NCBI GenBank assembly: GCA_965200885.1 | Contig: OZ241737.1 | Location: forward strand, 2,480,001-2,544,000 | Length of the DNA: 64,000 nucleotides | Origin: MPNP01 sp026710155 | GTDB taxonomy: Bacteria > Pseudomonadota > Alphaproteobacteria > Rhodobacterales > Rhodobacteraceae | Direction: 5' to 3' | Shown: piece by piece, positions 16,924 to 26,392 of the stretch | Layout of the letters: each line of letters begins with the position of its first letter | How positions within the stretch are numbered: position 1 is the first letter of the stretch | Notes under the pieces: model-generated | What the model saw: only the letters and a program-made list of their open reading frames with translations | What the model was told of the DNA's origin: nothing | Databases searched by the model: none | Position numbers and translations under genes: made by a program

Positions 16924-18297
16924 TTGAAATTAGCTGTTTTCCCACTTGCCCGTTCCACCTTTGATATGGTTTTGGCAGAGCAGGTTCATTCCCAAAAAAT
17001 GGAAGTTCTCAAGCAACTCAATCTTGAGTTGATTTATCCACAAAACATTCTGCTGGATGAAGAGGATGCCCAGGATTTCATACGATACCTGTCGGAAATT
17101 GAATTCGATGCCATTCTAATTCTCCAACTTACATTCAGGGATGCCGAAACAATCTGTAAAATAGGTTCAGAATTCGAACACCCCATAACGATATGGGCAA
17201 CCAATGAACCCCGTGATGGTAATCGCCTAAAACTGAATTCATTTTGTGGTTTAAACCTAGCCAGTCATGCGCTTGGACTTGGAAACAGGGATTTCAACTG
17301 GATCTATAGAAATCCCTCAACAACCTCATCAGATGATCTGATTTCTGCCATGGACGGTATTGGTAGAAAGCGAAGAGAAGTTCAGCCAATCGGATCAATC
17401 GAAAACACCTCCAATCAAAACCAGAATGGGGAAGCCTTCAAGATTGGCCTGCTGGGACAACACCCTCCTGGTTTTGATACATGTAAATACAACGACCAGT
17501 CTTTGGAAAACATATTCAATACACAGATAACTCAGATTACCCTGGATGAATTGTTCAACTCTGCAGAAACCTTTACCAATACTGAAGTAAATCAGATCAG
17601 GGAAAGCATATCACATGTCATAGGCTTGGATGGTTTTGATCAGGGGGAGTTAAACAAATCCCTGAAACTAAAACTTGCCTTGGAAGCACTTCAAAAGCAA
17701 CAATCTCTGGATGCCTTTGCCATAAGATGTTGGCCGGAAACCTTCACCAAATATGGTGCAGCAATTTGTGGACCGGTTTCCCTGATGGTGGAAAAGAAAG
17801 TTCCCTGTGCCTGTGAAGCCGATGTCATGGGTGCACTGTCTCAACTTTATTTACAAAAAGTCACGCAAGAGCCTACTTTCCTGGTTGATCTAGTGGATAT
17901 GGATGTCTCGGATGATACGGGGGTGGTTTGGCACTGTGGACAAGCGCCTTTTTCAATGAGAAACCCTTCCCATGATATTGAAGCAACTGTTCATACCAAT
18001 AGGAAAAAGCCCCTGCTCTTTCAATTTCCCCTCAAAAAAGGTGGCATTACCTTATTTCGAATAACCCAATCATTGGGCAGGTTAAGGATAATTCGAATTA
18101 ATGGGGAGGTTCTTGACAAACCCATGGCTTATACCGGAACTTCAGGAGTAATCAAATTTGACAATGGTGTTGAAAAGGTTCTTGAAGGTTTAATTGAAGA
18201 GCGGATCGAACACCATTTGGTATTGGCATATGGCAAACATGACAGTGCAATAAGCGAATTTGCTTCTGGTTTTGGGCTATCTGTTTTGGAGTTGTAA
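16924..18297 (+). CDS. L-fucose/D-arabinose isomerase-like protein
   Basis: Predicted cytoplasmic aldose-ketose isomerase, 457 aa, starting with TTG at 16924 (MKLAVFPLARSTFD); AGAAAG lies upstream. The N-terminal alpha/beta domain, the middle IRCWPETFTKYGAAICGPVSLM stretch, and ACEADVMGALSQLYLQ with its Cys-Glu-Ala-Asp match the fold and metal-binding pattern of the fucose isomerase family. The DIEATVHT-to-FQFPLKKGGITLFRI region matches the C-terminal domain. It lies 46 bases after the kinase, and its TAA shares one base with the ATG of the next gene, so the three are co-transcribed. The exact sugar is unknown. Confidence 0.8.
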   Translation: MKLAVFPLARSTFDMVLAEQVHSQKMEVLKQLNLELIYPQNILLDEEDAQDFIRYLSEIEFDAILILQLTFRDAETICKIGSEFEHPITIWATNEPRDGNRLKLNSFCGLNLASHALGLGNRDFNWIYRNPSTTSSDDLISAMDGIGRKRREVQPIGSIENTSNQNQNGEAFKIGLLGQHPPGFDTCKYNDQSLENIFNTQITQITLDELFNSAETFTNTEVNQIRESISHVIGLDGFDQGELNKSLKLKLALEALQKQQSLDAFAIRCWPETFTKYGAAICGPVSLMVEKKVPCACEADVMGALSQLYLQKVTQEPTFLVDLVDMDVSDDTGVVWHCGQAPFSMRNPSHDIEATVHTNRKKPLLFQFPLKKGGITLFRITQSLGRLRIIRINGEVLDKPMAYTGTSGVIKFDNGVEKVLEGLIEERIEHHLVLAYGKHDSAISEFASGFGLSVLEL

Positions 18298-19391
18298 TGG
18301 CATTGAAGTATGGACTTATCGGCTGTGGGATGATTGCTCAGGAACATCTCGAGAATATCAAGATAATTGGGGATATTGACGTTATAGCACTAGCTGATCC
18401 GATTGAAGAAATGAGCAGAATGGCCTGTGATATTCTGCCCACCAATCCTTCGGTCTTTACCGACTATCGTGAAATGCTCTCGAATGTTTCCTGTGATGCA
18501 TTCATAATTGCAAGTCCAAACCACACTCATCATGAAGTTCTTAAGAATGTTCTACTAGCCAACACCCCCGTATTGGTAGAAAAGCCACTATGCATTAATC
18601 TGGAACAATGCCGGGATATTCTTGATCTGCAGGCAAGACAGGGAGTACCGGTCTGGGTAGCCATGGAATACAGATTTATGCCCCCGGTGGCCAAATTGGT
18701 CGAAATGTGTCATCAGAACCTTGTTGGCAATCCTATCATGGCTTCCATCCGAGAACACCGATTCCCTTTTCTTGCCAAAGTCGGTGATTGGAACCGCTTT
18801 AATCGAAATACAGGTGGTACGATGGTTGAAAAATGCTGCCACTATTGGGATTTGATGAGGTTGTTTTTCAAGAGCAATCCCACTCGGGTTTACTGTTCCA
18901 GCGGTATGGATGTGAATCACTTGGACGAAACCTATGATGGACAGACTCCAGATATTCATGACAACGCTTTTGTGATCGTGGAATTTGGGAACAACAGCCG
19001 GGGAATGCTGGACCTGTGCATGTTTTCGGACGCAGTGCCCTGGCAGGAGGAGATCAGCATAACCGGCCCCAAAGGTAGGATTGATGCCTTTGTACCAGCT
19101 TCATGGCAATTCAAGAAGGATTCTGACAACCAGACGTCACTGGTTCAACATTCAAATCGTGCAACCGCCGAGGTTTTGAAGGAAGAAATCAATCTCTGTG
19201 ATGACGTACTGGAAGCTGGTTCGCATTATGGGGCAACATTTTACCAGCAGGAACGGTTTGCAAAAATGATTCATTCAGGTGGCACCAAACCCGAAGTCAC
19301 CCTAAACGATGGTTATTGGGCAGTTGCAGTTGGTGTTGCGGCAGAAAATTCAATAAAATCCGGACAGGTGGAGAAAGTATATCCAATTTGA
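18297..19391 (+). CDS. Gfo/Idh/MocA-family NAD(P)-dependent oxidoreductase
   Basis: Oxidises or reduces a sugar-derived alcohol using NAD(P). It is 364 aa. The Rossmann start is LKYGLIGCGMIAQEHL; the conserved VEKPLCIN (with the family's EKP) lies near residue 97, and the C-terminal substrate region shows REHRFPFLAKVGDWNRF and GGTMVEKCCHYWDLMR, with His and Lys/Asp candidates typical for the family. It overlaps the isomerase stop by one base (TAATG). With the kinase and isomerase it forms a compact catabolic operon for an unidentified sugar or cyclitol. Confidence 0.92.
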   Translation: MALKYGLIGCGMIAQEHLENIKIIGDIDVIALADPIEEMSRMACDILPTNPSVFTDYREMLSNVSCDAFIIASPNHTHHEVLKNVLLANTPVLVEKPLCINLEQCRDILDLQARQGVPVWVAMEYRFMPPVAKLVEMCHQNLVGNPIMASIREHRFPFLAKVGDWNRFNRNTGGTMVEKCCHYWDLMRLFFKSNPTRVYCSSGMDVNHLDETYDGQTPDIHDNAFVIVEFGNNSRGMLDLCMFSDAVPWQEEISITGPKGRIDAFVPASWQFKKDSDNQTSLVQHSNRATAEVLKEEINLCDDVLEAGSHYGATFYQQERFAKMIHSGGTKPEVTLNDGYWAVAVGVAAENSIKSGQVEKVYPI

Positions 19392-19463
19392 TTCATCGCC
19401 TGAATTCAATTTATTTCTAATCATTGCAAATCCTCTGAATTCAATGCGAAGACCTCACGAGTA

Positions 19464-20987
19464 TTGAATCTCAAAACTCTTCATTTGCTCAAATTCAGCA
19501 GTAATTCCCGCCAACGTCCATTACCCCTTATTCATGGTGATCCCCGAATTGCCTTTTTCGTAGACTTTTCTGCCTGTTCAGGGTATTTTGAGGGCAACGA
19601 CACCCTTGAATCAGAGCAGTGGGCAGTGGAAATGCCAAAATCGAAAAAGCCCGGGCGGCTGCGCCGCCACCTGAGTGCCGCCGGGATTGTGGAAACGATT
19701 CACACATGTTTCGAACGCCTTGAGGATCCTGTCCCCGGTCGCAGGTTGACACTCCCGGACTGCCTGCTGTCGGCACTGGCGACGTTCAAGCTGAAACACG
19801 CCTCGCTCCTTCACTTCGACACGGATGCCCGCGGGAACAGGATCAACCCTGAGCTGGAAGACAACATCAAGACGCTTTTCGGCATCGATTGCGTACCGGG
19901 CGACACGGCCATGAGGGAACGTCTCGACCTTGTCGACCCGCAATCCCCGAGGCCGGTGTCCAGGTCCCTTTTCGCTGCTTTTCAGCGTGGTGGTGGGCTG
20001 GCCAAGGTCATTCATCGCCTTCACACCGGCAGCAATCGCTATCCGATATTCCCGGTGCTTGCCGGGCTGTCCAACAGCAAGTCTGTGTTCATGGAAGCGG
20101 TGAGCCCTCGCTTGGGAAGAGGTGCCGTACACCATTTGCAGCCGCTGTCCCTGGAAGAGGTGAAGGAATCCCTTGGGAAGTTCCTTGATCATTTCCATGT
20201 CAGGTCCACGCCCGGACTGACCTCCGAGTGGGGTGATGAAATAGGCGGATGGGTGGATGGCTGGCCCAAGCATGTGGAGAATACCCTGGCAGCTTTGGGG
20301 CATGAGTTAATGGCAACTGAAGGCAGACTTTCGGCTGTCGATGTCCCTGCGGTCAAGGACCGGGCCACACAATACCGTGTTGACTACTACAATTCCAGCT
20401 TCGGATCGTTTGAAGCAAGGCCGGAAATAATCGGCGAGATCATGGCCGAGATGGGATCAAAACCAAGAAGTGGGGGAGAAATTTCCGTCATCATAAATGG
20501 AAAGCGCAAGGAATCTCGGTGGCTGGAAGAGTTCACCGCCACGGAACTTCAAAAACTGGATTTTGATTTTCTGCATCGCCACGGGTTTGTTGAAGTCATT
20601 CATGACCTGCCGGTTCCCTTCTATCATTGCCCAATACCATCACTGCATTCATATGCCGTTGCCACCACGGGTTCACCCCTTCATGCCTTGGCCTGTTCCA
20701 ATGACATCAAGTCATTCAGGAAATTTCTGGATCTCGGGCATGACATCAACGGCCTGGATGCCTGGGGGCGCACACCTCTCAGGATAGCCTCGGAAAACAA
20801 CTGGAGCAAGCTCGCCATGTTCATGATCGAGGAAGGTGCGAGGCTTGACCCCTCACCAATGAATGATGCGAAGGGGAACAACCCGACACCCAACCACCTT
20901 GCCGATGACCACAAAACTGACAAATCACCTTCCGGTTCCGGGGGAGATGACAATGATTTCAACCCGTCACCGGATTTTGACATGTGA
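19464..20987 (+). CDS. Chimera: transposase N-terminus, ATPase C-terminal half, ankyrin repeats
   Basis: One open frame joins three unrelated parts. Residues 57-160 (MPKSKKPGRLRRHLSAAG...SLLHFDTDARGN...PGDTAMRERLDLVDP) are the start of an IS transposase; its own ATG is at 19632. From about residue 175 (LHTGSNRYPIFPVLAGLSN) to 330 it matches the C-terminal half of the ATPase at 53307-54590 (IHEGAHELPIFPLLMGLGN); shared blocks include WVDGWPKHVENTLAALG and DYYNSSFGSF. The P-loop half is missing. Residues 420-480 carry two ankyrin-like repeats (SPLHALACSNDIKSFRKFL and GRTPLRIASENNWSKLAMF). The tail is acidic and low-complexity. It is probably non-functional, but the junction is in frame and the frame is intact. 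Confidence 0.7.
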   Translation: MNLKTLHLLKFSSNSRQRPLPLIHGDPRIAFFVDFSACSGYFEGNDTLESEQWAVEMPKSKKPGRLRRHLSAAGIVETIHTCFERLEDPVPGRRLTLPDCLLSALATFKLKHASLLHFDTDARGNRINPELEDNIKTLFGIDCVPGDTAMRERLDLVDPQSPRPVSRSLFAAFQRGGGLAKVIHRLHTGSNRYPIFPVLAGLSNSKSVFMEAVSPRLGRGAVHHLQPLSLEEVKESLGKFLDHFHVRSTPGLTSEWGDEIGGWVDGWPKHVENTLAALGHELMATEGRLSAVDVPAVKDRATQYRVDYYNSSFGSFEARPEIIGEIMAEMGSKPRSGGEISVIINGKRKESRWLEEFTATELQKLDFDFLHRHGFVEVIHDLPVPFYHCPIPSLHSYAVATTGSPLHALACSNDIKSFRKFLDLGHDINGLDAWGRTPLRIASENNWSKLAMFMIEEGARLDPSPMNDAKGNNPTPNHLADDHKTDKSPSGSGGDDNDFNPSPDFDM

Positions 20988-21182
20988 TTGTGAAGCAAGG
21001 TAACAGGGGAATTAACCACCATTTTGGCACGAAGAGTCTAAGTGCCTGTTCCATAAGTCTAAAAATGTAGCAAATTCAATACATTTTCGGTTCCAAATCA
21101 GTTATGAATTTCAGGTCAAACAGCATCATTTATATTGCTTTTGTGACTAATGATTCAGGTTTTAAAATTTGATAAATCCTAC

Positions 21183-22547
21183 TTAATCGACCAAAAGACC
21201 GCTTGGTACTTCATTTGGCCTTCCCAACCTCCCTTTTATGCTTTCTGTCCCAGTTAGGGCATGTAAAAAGGCAATCAATTGCTGAATTTCCTGTTCACTC
21301 AGTTCAAGGGGCTCAATGTCGATGAAGTTTTTGAAGCGTTCCATTTCGAGGCGATCGTCATGGATAATGAAATCCCGTCTTTCGGCTTTTTCAAATGCTG
21401 GCAGAATGACTTGTGATGAGTCCCAATTCGCAAGACTTACGACCGGATTGAGGTGATGTCTTATTATTCCCTCCAAGGTGGCATAGGCACCATTATGGCC
21501 ATAGGGTGCAGTAAGGCTTACATTTCTCAATGCAGGAGTCCGAAACCTGTAGGAATCCTCCCATCGATCACTTTCAGCCAATCTTCCAACATCCCTGACA
21601 TGGAGATCAAATTTGCGTGTTCTGCCTGGTCCAAAAGGCGGTATCGCCAAAGCATGAAACCTTTGGTCGGCAAACAATTTGCCACTATGACAGGATGAAC
21701 AGTTTCCCTTTCCAAAGAAAATTTCCAATCCCGCAAGTTCCTCTGCATTCAAGGCATCCAAATCACCGTTCAAATATTGATCAAAGGGACTATCGAAACT
21801 TCTCCATTCGCTTCCCATGAACGCCCCAAGTGCATTACCGACATGAGTAATATTGATGTCCTTGAATGAATCCACATCGCCGAATGCCTCGATGAAAAGG
21901 GATTCATAATCGGGTATGTCCCTGATCCTGTCAATGAGAAGGGGCCAACCATAATCAATCCTTTCGTTGACTGCAGGTGAAATTTCGTTTTCCTCAAGAT
22001 TGCCCATCATTTCAACCTCACCAATCAGGGGGAACAAGGATTGTGCCGCGAGAAGCGTTTCCAAACCTTCAGGTAAAAATTCTTCGGCCGGTGTGTTGAA
22101 ACCGTTGCCAAAGTAATCATCGCTACTCACCCTGCCGTCATTGAATATCTGACTGATTTCCCTGGCCCCGACATTGAATAGGGCCTGGGAATTTCTGGGC
22201 ATTCTACGCCTGATGGTTTGGTTGTCGGCAGGTACGGTTCGATTTTCTCCGATTCCTATTCCTCCCTGCCCCAAACCCAGTGACAAGCCATCAGCACTGT
22301 GCAAATCATGGTGATGGCAGGTTCCACAGGAAATGTTTCTATTGCCTGATAAAATGGGATCATAAAACAGCAATTGTCCAAGTTTGGCCTGATTTTCGTC
22401 AAAAGGCAGAAAATCACTTTCTTCCAGTTTCAGGGATTCCATCCATTCCTGGGAAAGGTAAAATTCTCCTGCTTTGGCAAATCCGGAAAAAGCAAAAATG
22501 AAATAAAACGCTAAAAACGAAAATCGAACAATTTTGAAAAATCTCAT
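21183..22547 (-). CDS. Di-haem cytochrome c peroxidase-family protein (MauG/CcpA-like)
   Basis: Predicted periplasmic di-haem enzyme of 454 aa that reduces hydrogen peroxide or oxidises a protein or small substrate. The start at 22547 gives a signal peptide (MRFFKIVRFSFLAFYFIFAFSGFAKA); the frame is open for 159 further codons upstream, but these run across the Sel1 gene and show no domain. Two haem c sites are visible: CGTCH near residue 71 and CSSCH near 279. RFRTPALRNVSLTAPYGHNGAYATLEG near the end is the family's conserved block. Only 15 bases separate it from the divergent Sel1 gene, so its promoter must lie within that gene. Confidence 0.9.
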   Translation of the reverse strand: MRFFKIVRFSFLAFYFIFAFSGFAKAGEFYLSQEWMESLKLEESDFLPFDENQAKLGQLLFYDPILSGNRNISCGTCHHHDLHSADGLSLGLGQGGIGIGENRTVPADNQTIRRRMPRNSQALFNVGAREISQIFNDGRVSSDDYFGNGFNTPAEEFLPEGLETLLAAQSLFPLIGEVEMMGNLEENEISPAVNERIDYGWPLLIDRIRDIPDYESLFIEAFGDVDSFKDINITHVGNALGAFMGSEWRSFDSPFDQYLNGDLDALNAEELAGLEIFFGKGNCSSCHSGKLFADQRFHALAIPPFGPGRTRKFDLHVRDVGRLAESDRWEDSYRFRTPALRNVSLTAPYGHNGAYATLEGIIRHHLNPVVSLANWDSSQVILPAFEKAERRDFIIHDDRLEMERFKNFIDIEPLELSEQEIQQLIAFLHALTGTESIKGRLGRPNEVPSGLLVD

Positions 22548-22562
22548 ATTTGTTAAACTTGC

Positions 22563-23057
22563 ATGATCATGACTCAAACAAAATTCCTGTTTTTCCCGAC
22601 AATCCTTTTTTTCCTGATTCCGCTTCAAGGCACTGGCGACATTGAATATGCCAAGGATCTCATGGAAGCCAACAGATTTGAGGAAGCCATGGCCGAGCTT
22701 CTTCCTGCTGCTCATTCCGGTAATGCCGATGCCGAGGAATTGATCGGCATCATGTACGCCTTGGGACTTGGCGTTCCCCAGGATGATGTAAGAGCCTTTG
22801 AATGGTATCTCAGATCTTCCATGAAAGCCCATCCAGGAGCCCAATCTGGAGTGGGCTGGTATTATGAAACGGGAAGGGGCCTGGAAAAACCTGATATCGT
22901 CAGAGCTTACATGTGGTACACCCTTTCGGCAATAGGAGGAGATCCTGATGCCAAGATCAGTCTTGAATTCCTTGTAACGAAAATGACGCGTGAGGAAATA
23001 AATCAGGGAAAAATTTTGGTACAAGATTACAGACCTTGGATGTACCCCTTGAGGTAG
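22563..23057 (+). CDS. Secreted Sel1-repeat protein
   Basis: A 164-aa protein with an N-terminal signal peptide (FLFFPTILFFLIPLQGTG), then Sel1/TPR-like repeats. Recognisable units are GNADAEELIGIMYALGLGVPQDDVRAFEWY, GAQSGVGWYYETGRGLEKPDIVRAYMWY, and a partial GDPDAKISLEFL. Such solenoids bind proteins in the periplasm or at the envelope. ATGs at 22563 and 22569 are both possible starts. It is divergent from, and almost touches, the peroxidase gene, and converges on the dioxygenase gene. Confidence 0.88.
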   Translation: MIMTQTKFLFFPTILFFLIPLQGTGDIEYAKDLMEANRFEEAMAELLPAAHSGNADAEELIGIMYALGLGVPQDDVRAFEWYLRSSMKAHPGAQSGVGWYYETGRGLEKPDIVRAYMWYTLSAIGGDPDAKISLEFLVTKMTREEINQGKILVQDYRPWMYPLR

Positions 23058-23081
23058 CCCCTCTGTTGATGGTTAAATCAT

Positions 23082-23792
23082 TCAAACGCTTACCGGTTTG
23101 GCAAACCTTTTCAATTGACCTGATTCAGGATTCCGCAAAGGTTCTGAACTATATTGAATTAGATAGGCCCGTCGGTTTTTGTCAGTGATGTTTGCCCCTG
23201 AACTATGCAGGGTAAGGCTGGAAAAAACAACAAGCATTCCTTTCGGACCAATAACCATGGTTCCTTCATCCGCACCATCATAACCAACCAACTCATTTGA
23301 ACTCCTGTCCCAATTGTGGTTATCGATATAATTTTGCTCCTTGAGATTCCGTGGCAGGATTCGGAGGCAACCGTTTTTTTCATTAGCCTCATCAATGGCC
23401 ATCCAGACACTGACATATGGTTTATGATCAAAACCGACATAGGCACTATCCTGATGCCAGGCAAAACTTGCCCCGGTTTTTGGTCCCTTCACCACGAATT
23501 GCTCGTTGAACAGATAGCATTCATGACCCACAACCCTTGAAGCTACCCTGGCTGGCAGTCCGGAGAGAATAAACGATTCCAGGCCATCAAACTCTTCATG
23601 ACGATGGGCAAGAAATCTTCTTCTTTTCCCCAATCCGATTTCATGACGGTCACCACCCCCATCATCCACCGGCTCATCCAGCAGGGCATCACAACAGTTT
23701 TCAAGAAGTTTTAGGTCTCTCATGGACAGGGCTTCCTGGTCAACGAAATAACCCTCCCGATCAAAAGTGTCCAATTCAATCTCCGGCAACAA
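23082..23792 (-). CDS. Phytanoyl-CoA dioxygenase (PhyH)-family oxygenase
   Basis: Predicted Fe(II)/2-oxoglutarate-dependent hydroxylase of 236 aa. The metal triad is visible as WHQDSAY (His-x-Asp, near residues 111-113) and a distal His in LTLHSSGANITDKNRRAYLIQY near 191, followed by the Arg that holds 2-oxoglutarate. FNEQFVVKGPKTGASF is also typical. It lies downstream of the TRAP operon but beyond a strong terminator, so it may have its own promoter or rely on read-through. The substrate is not evident. Confidence 0.9.
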   Translation of the reverse strand: MLPEIELDTFDREGYFVDQEALSMRDLKLLENCCDALLDEPVDDGGGDRHEIGLGKRRRFLAHRHEEFDGLESFILSGLPARVASRVVGHECYLFNEQFVVKGPKTGASFAWHQDSAYVGFDHKPYVSVWMAIDEANEKNGCLRILPRNLKEQNYIDNHNWDRSSNELVGYDGADEGTMVIGPKGMLVVFSSLTLHSSGANITDKNRRAYLIQYSSEPLRNPESGQLKRFAKPVSV

Positions 23793-23822
23793 AAAAAGGA
23801 GGCCATCATGATTGGCCTCCTT
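23791..23822 (-). terminator. Rho-independent terminator of the TRAP operon
   Basis: On the minus strand the 10-bp stem AAGGAGGCCA / TGGCCTCCTT (23796-23805 with 23813-23822, 7-base loop) is followed by a run of seven T. It lies 14 bases after the dctP stop codon and just touches the start of the PhyH gene. Confidence 0.92.
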
Positions 23823-23836
23823 GATGTTGGCATAAT

Positions 23837-24907
23837 TTAGTTGATGATTGATGCGTTCAACATGTCAATCTCGGCCTCGGCAGCTGCAGCTGCTTCGACC
23901 AAGGCATCAAATACTTCCTGACCACCCTTTACGTTGGACTTGAACCACTCATAAACGGGAGCGGCAGCATCCTTGAACATCTGCTTTTGTTCTGGAGTAG
24001 GCACATAGATGTTTCCTCCAATTTCCACAAAATCAGTATAGGCCTGAATGGATTTTCTCTTTGGTGAGGCGAATGTGGCCTGTTGCAGTTCGGTGAAGCC
24101 ATTGGCAACAACCTGCCTGAGTGATTCGGGCATGCTCATGAGTTTCTCGTTGTTCATCCACCACAGGGCGCCCATGTAGGCATGACCATCAAGAGTGATG
24201 TATTTCAAGCCAGCATCGGGGAATTTCATGCCCATGATGTCGGTGATGCCGTTTTTGGAACCTTCAACGACTCCTGTCTGGAATGAGGTGAACAACTCGG
24301 GCCAGGGAATCGGAGTTGGACTGCCACCCAACGCCTTGACGAGTTCCTGGGGAAGGTCGGCAACGACAGTCCTGATTTTCAAACCTTCCATGTCGGATGG
24401 TTCCTGAATGACTCTTTGGGTATTGGCGAAGTTTCTCCAGCCACCGGTATTCCCAATGGTCATCAGTCTGATTGTACCGTTTGAATCTTCCAGCGCCTTT
24501 TGACGAAGAAGATTTACAAAATCACCACGTAGAACGGTCTCGGCGACCCGGTCATCCCTCAGGAGATAAGGCAGGTCAAAGATCTGGACATAGGGAAAGA
24601 TGCCTGCAGCACCACCTGATGTGGAGATATATACATCCATGGTGCCATCGGAAATTCCCTGCAGGCACTCAGCACCATTGGCACACAACTGGGTTCCGGC
24701 AAAGATCTCAACTGAAATCGCACCGTTCGAACGGGATTCTACATAATCCTTGAATACGACAATCCCATCATAGTCTTCATCGTTCAGGTCTGGGCCAACA
24801 ACAGCTCTCAGATTATAATCGGCGGCGATTGCGGCACCCAGACCAATCATTAACCCAAACAAAACTGTCACCCCCAATTTAAAAGGTTTAAACAATCTAC
24901 TCAACAT
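23837..24907 (-). CDS. dctP: TRAP transporter substrate-binding protein
   Basis: Periplasmic binding protein (356 aa) that delivers an organic acid to the DctQM permease. A signal peptide ends near residue 28 (GLGAAIAA). Family features are VEIFAGTQLCANGAECLQGISDGTMDVY near 65, GLKIRTVVADLPQELVKALGGSPTPIPWPELFTSFQTGVVEG near 175-215 with the substrate-binding Arg and the helix-dipole region, and the Ala/Glu-rich tail. It is last in the operon, 190 bases from dctM and before a strong terminator, which suits separate high expression. The ligand is unknown; nearby M20 amidohydrolases suggest an N-acyl amino acid or related amide (inference). Confidence 0.95.
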   Translation of the reverse strand: MLSRLFKPFKLGVTVLFGLMIGLGAAIAADYNLRAVVGPDLNDEDYDGIVVFKDYVESRSNGAISVEIFAGTQLCANGAECLQGISDGTMDVYISTSGGAAGIFPYVQIFDLPYLLRDDRVAETVLRGDFVNLLRQKALEDSNGTIRLMTIGNTGGWRNFANTQRVIQEPSDMEGLKIRTVVADLPQELVKALGGSPTPIPWPELFTSFQTGVVEGSKNGITDIMGMKFPDAGLKYITLDGHAYMGALWWMNNEKLMSMPESLRQVVANGFTELQQATFASPKRKSIQAYTDFVEIGGNIYVPTPEQKQMFKDAAAPVYEWFKSNVKGGQEVFDALVEAAAAAEAEIDMLNASIIN

Positions 24908-25097
24908 TCTATTTTTCTCCTAAATACTCAAAAACAGGGCTGTGGAAAATTGGTATGAGATGCCAGTTTCCCACGGAAACCGGTTACCTTACACCCCCGT
25001 TCTTAAATTGCTTTTTTGAATATGGAGCAAGAATTCCATCCAACTCCATCAACACTCTAATATATTTTTGGCAGAAATCTGCAACATAATTTCCCAA

Positions 25098-26387
25098 TTA
25101 CCTGATAAACCCAAACAACTCGGGAATAAACAGGGAGATTGGAGGTATGTATGTTATGAGAAAAATCACCAAAATCTCAACGGCGAGGAACGGCAATATG
25201 GTCTTGGCAAGGGATTCAACCCTGACGCCAGATATGCTTGATGCCACAAACAGCACCAATCCCATGGGGGGAGTGACCAGTCCAACAGTCAAATTGACGG
25301 ACATGATGATGGCAAAGTGAACCGGATGAACTCCCATTTCAATGAATATTGGTGCCAGTATAGGCCCCAGGATGATTATGGCTGGACCAGCATCCAGAAA
25401 CATGCCGACAATGAAAAGTAAAATATTGATGAGAAACAACAAAACCAGGGGATTGGAAGAGAGAGTCAATACCCATCCGGCCAGAATTTCCGGGAGATGG
25501 CTCAATCCCACGATGGCCTTGAAGGCCATGGCAGCTCCCACCAGCAAAAGAACCACGGTGGACGACAAGGCAGCCCTGACCAGTACTTCCGGCAGATCGC
25601 TCCAAGTCATTGTCTTGAGCAGGAAAATACTGATTATCAAGGCATAGGCAACGGCGACGGCTGAGGCCTCCGTCGGGGTAAACACTCCAGCAAGGATTCC
25701 CCCCAGGATGATTACGGGTGTCAGTAACGGGAAAAAGGCTCTGGCGGCCGCCCGAATTCTTTGACGCCAGGTTGCCCGCTGGGAAGCAATGGGGAAATCA
25801 TTTTTCTTCGCAAGATAACCTGTAACAATCATGAGACCAACCCCAACCATCAGACCGGGAATCATGCCACCGAGGAATAGGGCAGCAACCGATTCTCCCA
25901 TGACATAGGCATAGATAATCATTATGCCGGACGGAGGAATGATCGGACCTATAACCGAGGATGCGGCGGTAATGGCAGCAGCGAATCTTCTGGAGTAACC
26001 ATTTTTCTCCATGGCGGGTATGAGCATTGATCCCAAGGCCGAAGTGTCGGCAACAGCCGATCCGGAAAGTCCTGCAAACAGCATCGAGGAAAGAATGTTT
26101 ACATGCGCAAGACCACCCCTGAAATGCCCCATCATGACCTGGGCAAAATCAACCAGTCTTCTGGTAATCCCTCCCCTGTTCATCAACTCGCCAGCCAGCA
26201 TGAAGAAGGGAATTGCCATCAGGGGAAAAGAATCAATGCCGTTATAGATGTTTCGATACAAAAAGGCGATGTCCCGTTCCTGTCCGATACCCCACAGAAC
26301 CAGGCCGGGGCCGGCCAACATGGCAAAAAAGACCGGCACTCCCACAAACAGAAAAACCAAAAATAACGGCAGAAACAAAATCATCAT
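25098..26387 (-). CDS. dctM: TRAP transporter large permease
   Basis: Inner-membrane Na+-coupled subunit of 429 aa with about twelve transmembrane segments. Family-typical parts are the N-terminal FLPLFLVFLFVGVPVFFAML, AAITAASSVIGPIIPPSGIMIIYAYV, ILAGVFTPTEASAVAVAYALI and VNLTVGLVTPPMGLVLFVASSISG. It begins five bases after the dctQ stop codon. The 190-base gap before dctP holds no gene I can see. Confidence 0.96.
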   Translation of the reverse strand: MMILFLPLFLVFLFVGVPVFFAMLAGPGLVLWGIGQERDIAFLYRNIYNGIDSFPLMAIPFFMLAGELMNRGGITRRLVDFAQVMMGHFRGGLAHVNILSSMLFAGLSGSAVADTSALGSMLIPAMEKNGYSRRFAAAITAASSVIGPIIPPSGIMIIYAYVMGESVAALFLGGMIPGLMVGVGLMIVTGYLAKKNDFPIASQRATWRQRIRAAARAFFPLLTPVIILGGILAGVFTPTEASAVAVAYALIISIFLLKTMTWSDLPEVLVRAALSSTVVLLLVGAAMAFKAIVGLSHLPEILAGWVLTLSSNPLVLLFLINILLFIVGMFLDAGPAIIILGPILAPIFIEMGVHPVHFAIIMSVNLTVGLVTPPMGLVLFVASSISGVRVESLAKTILPFLAVEILVIFLITYIPPISLFIPELFGFIR

Positions 26388-26392
26388 TTGAT

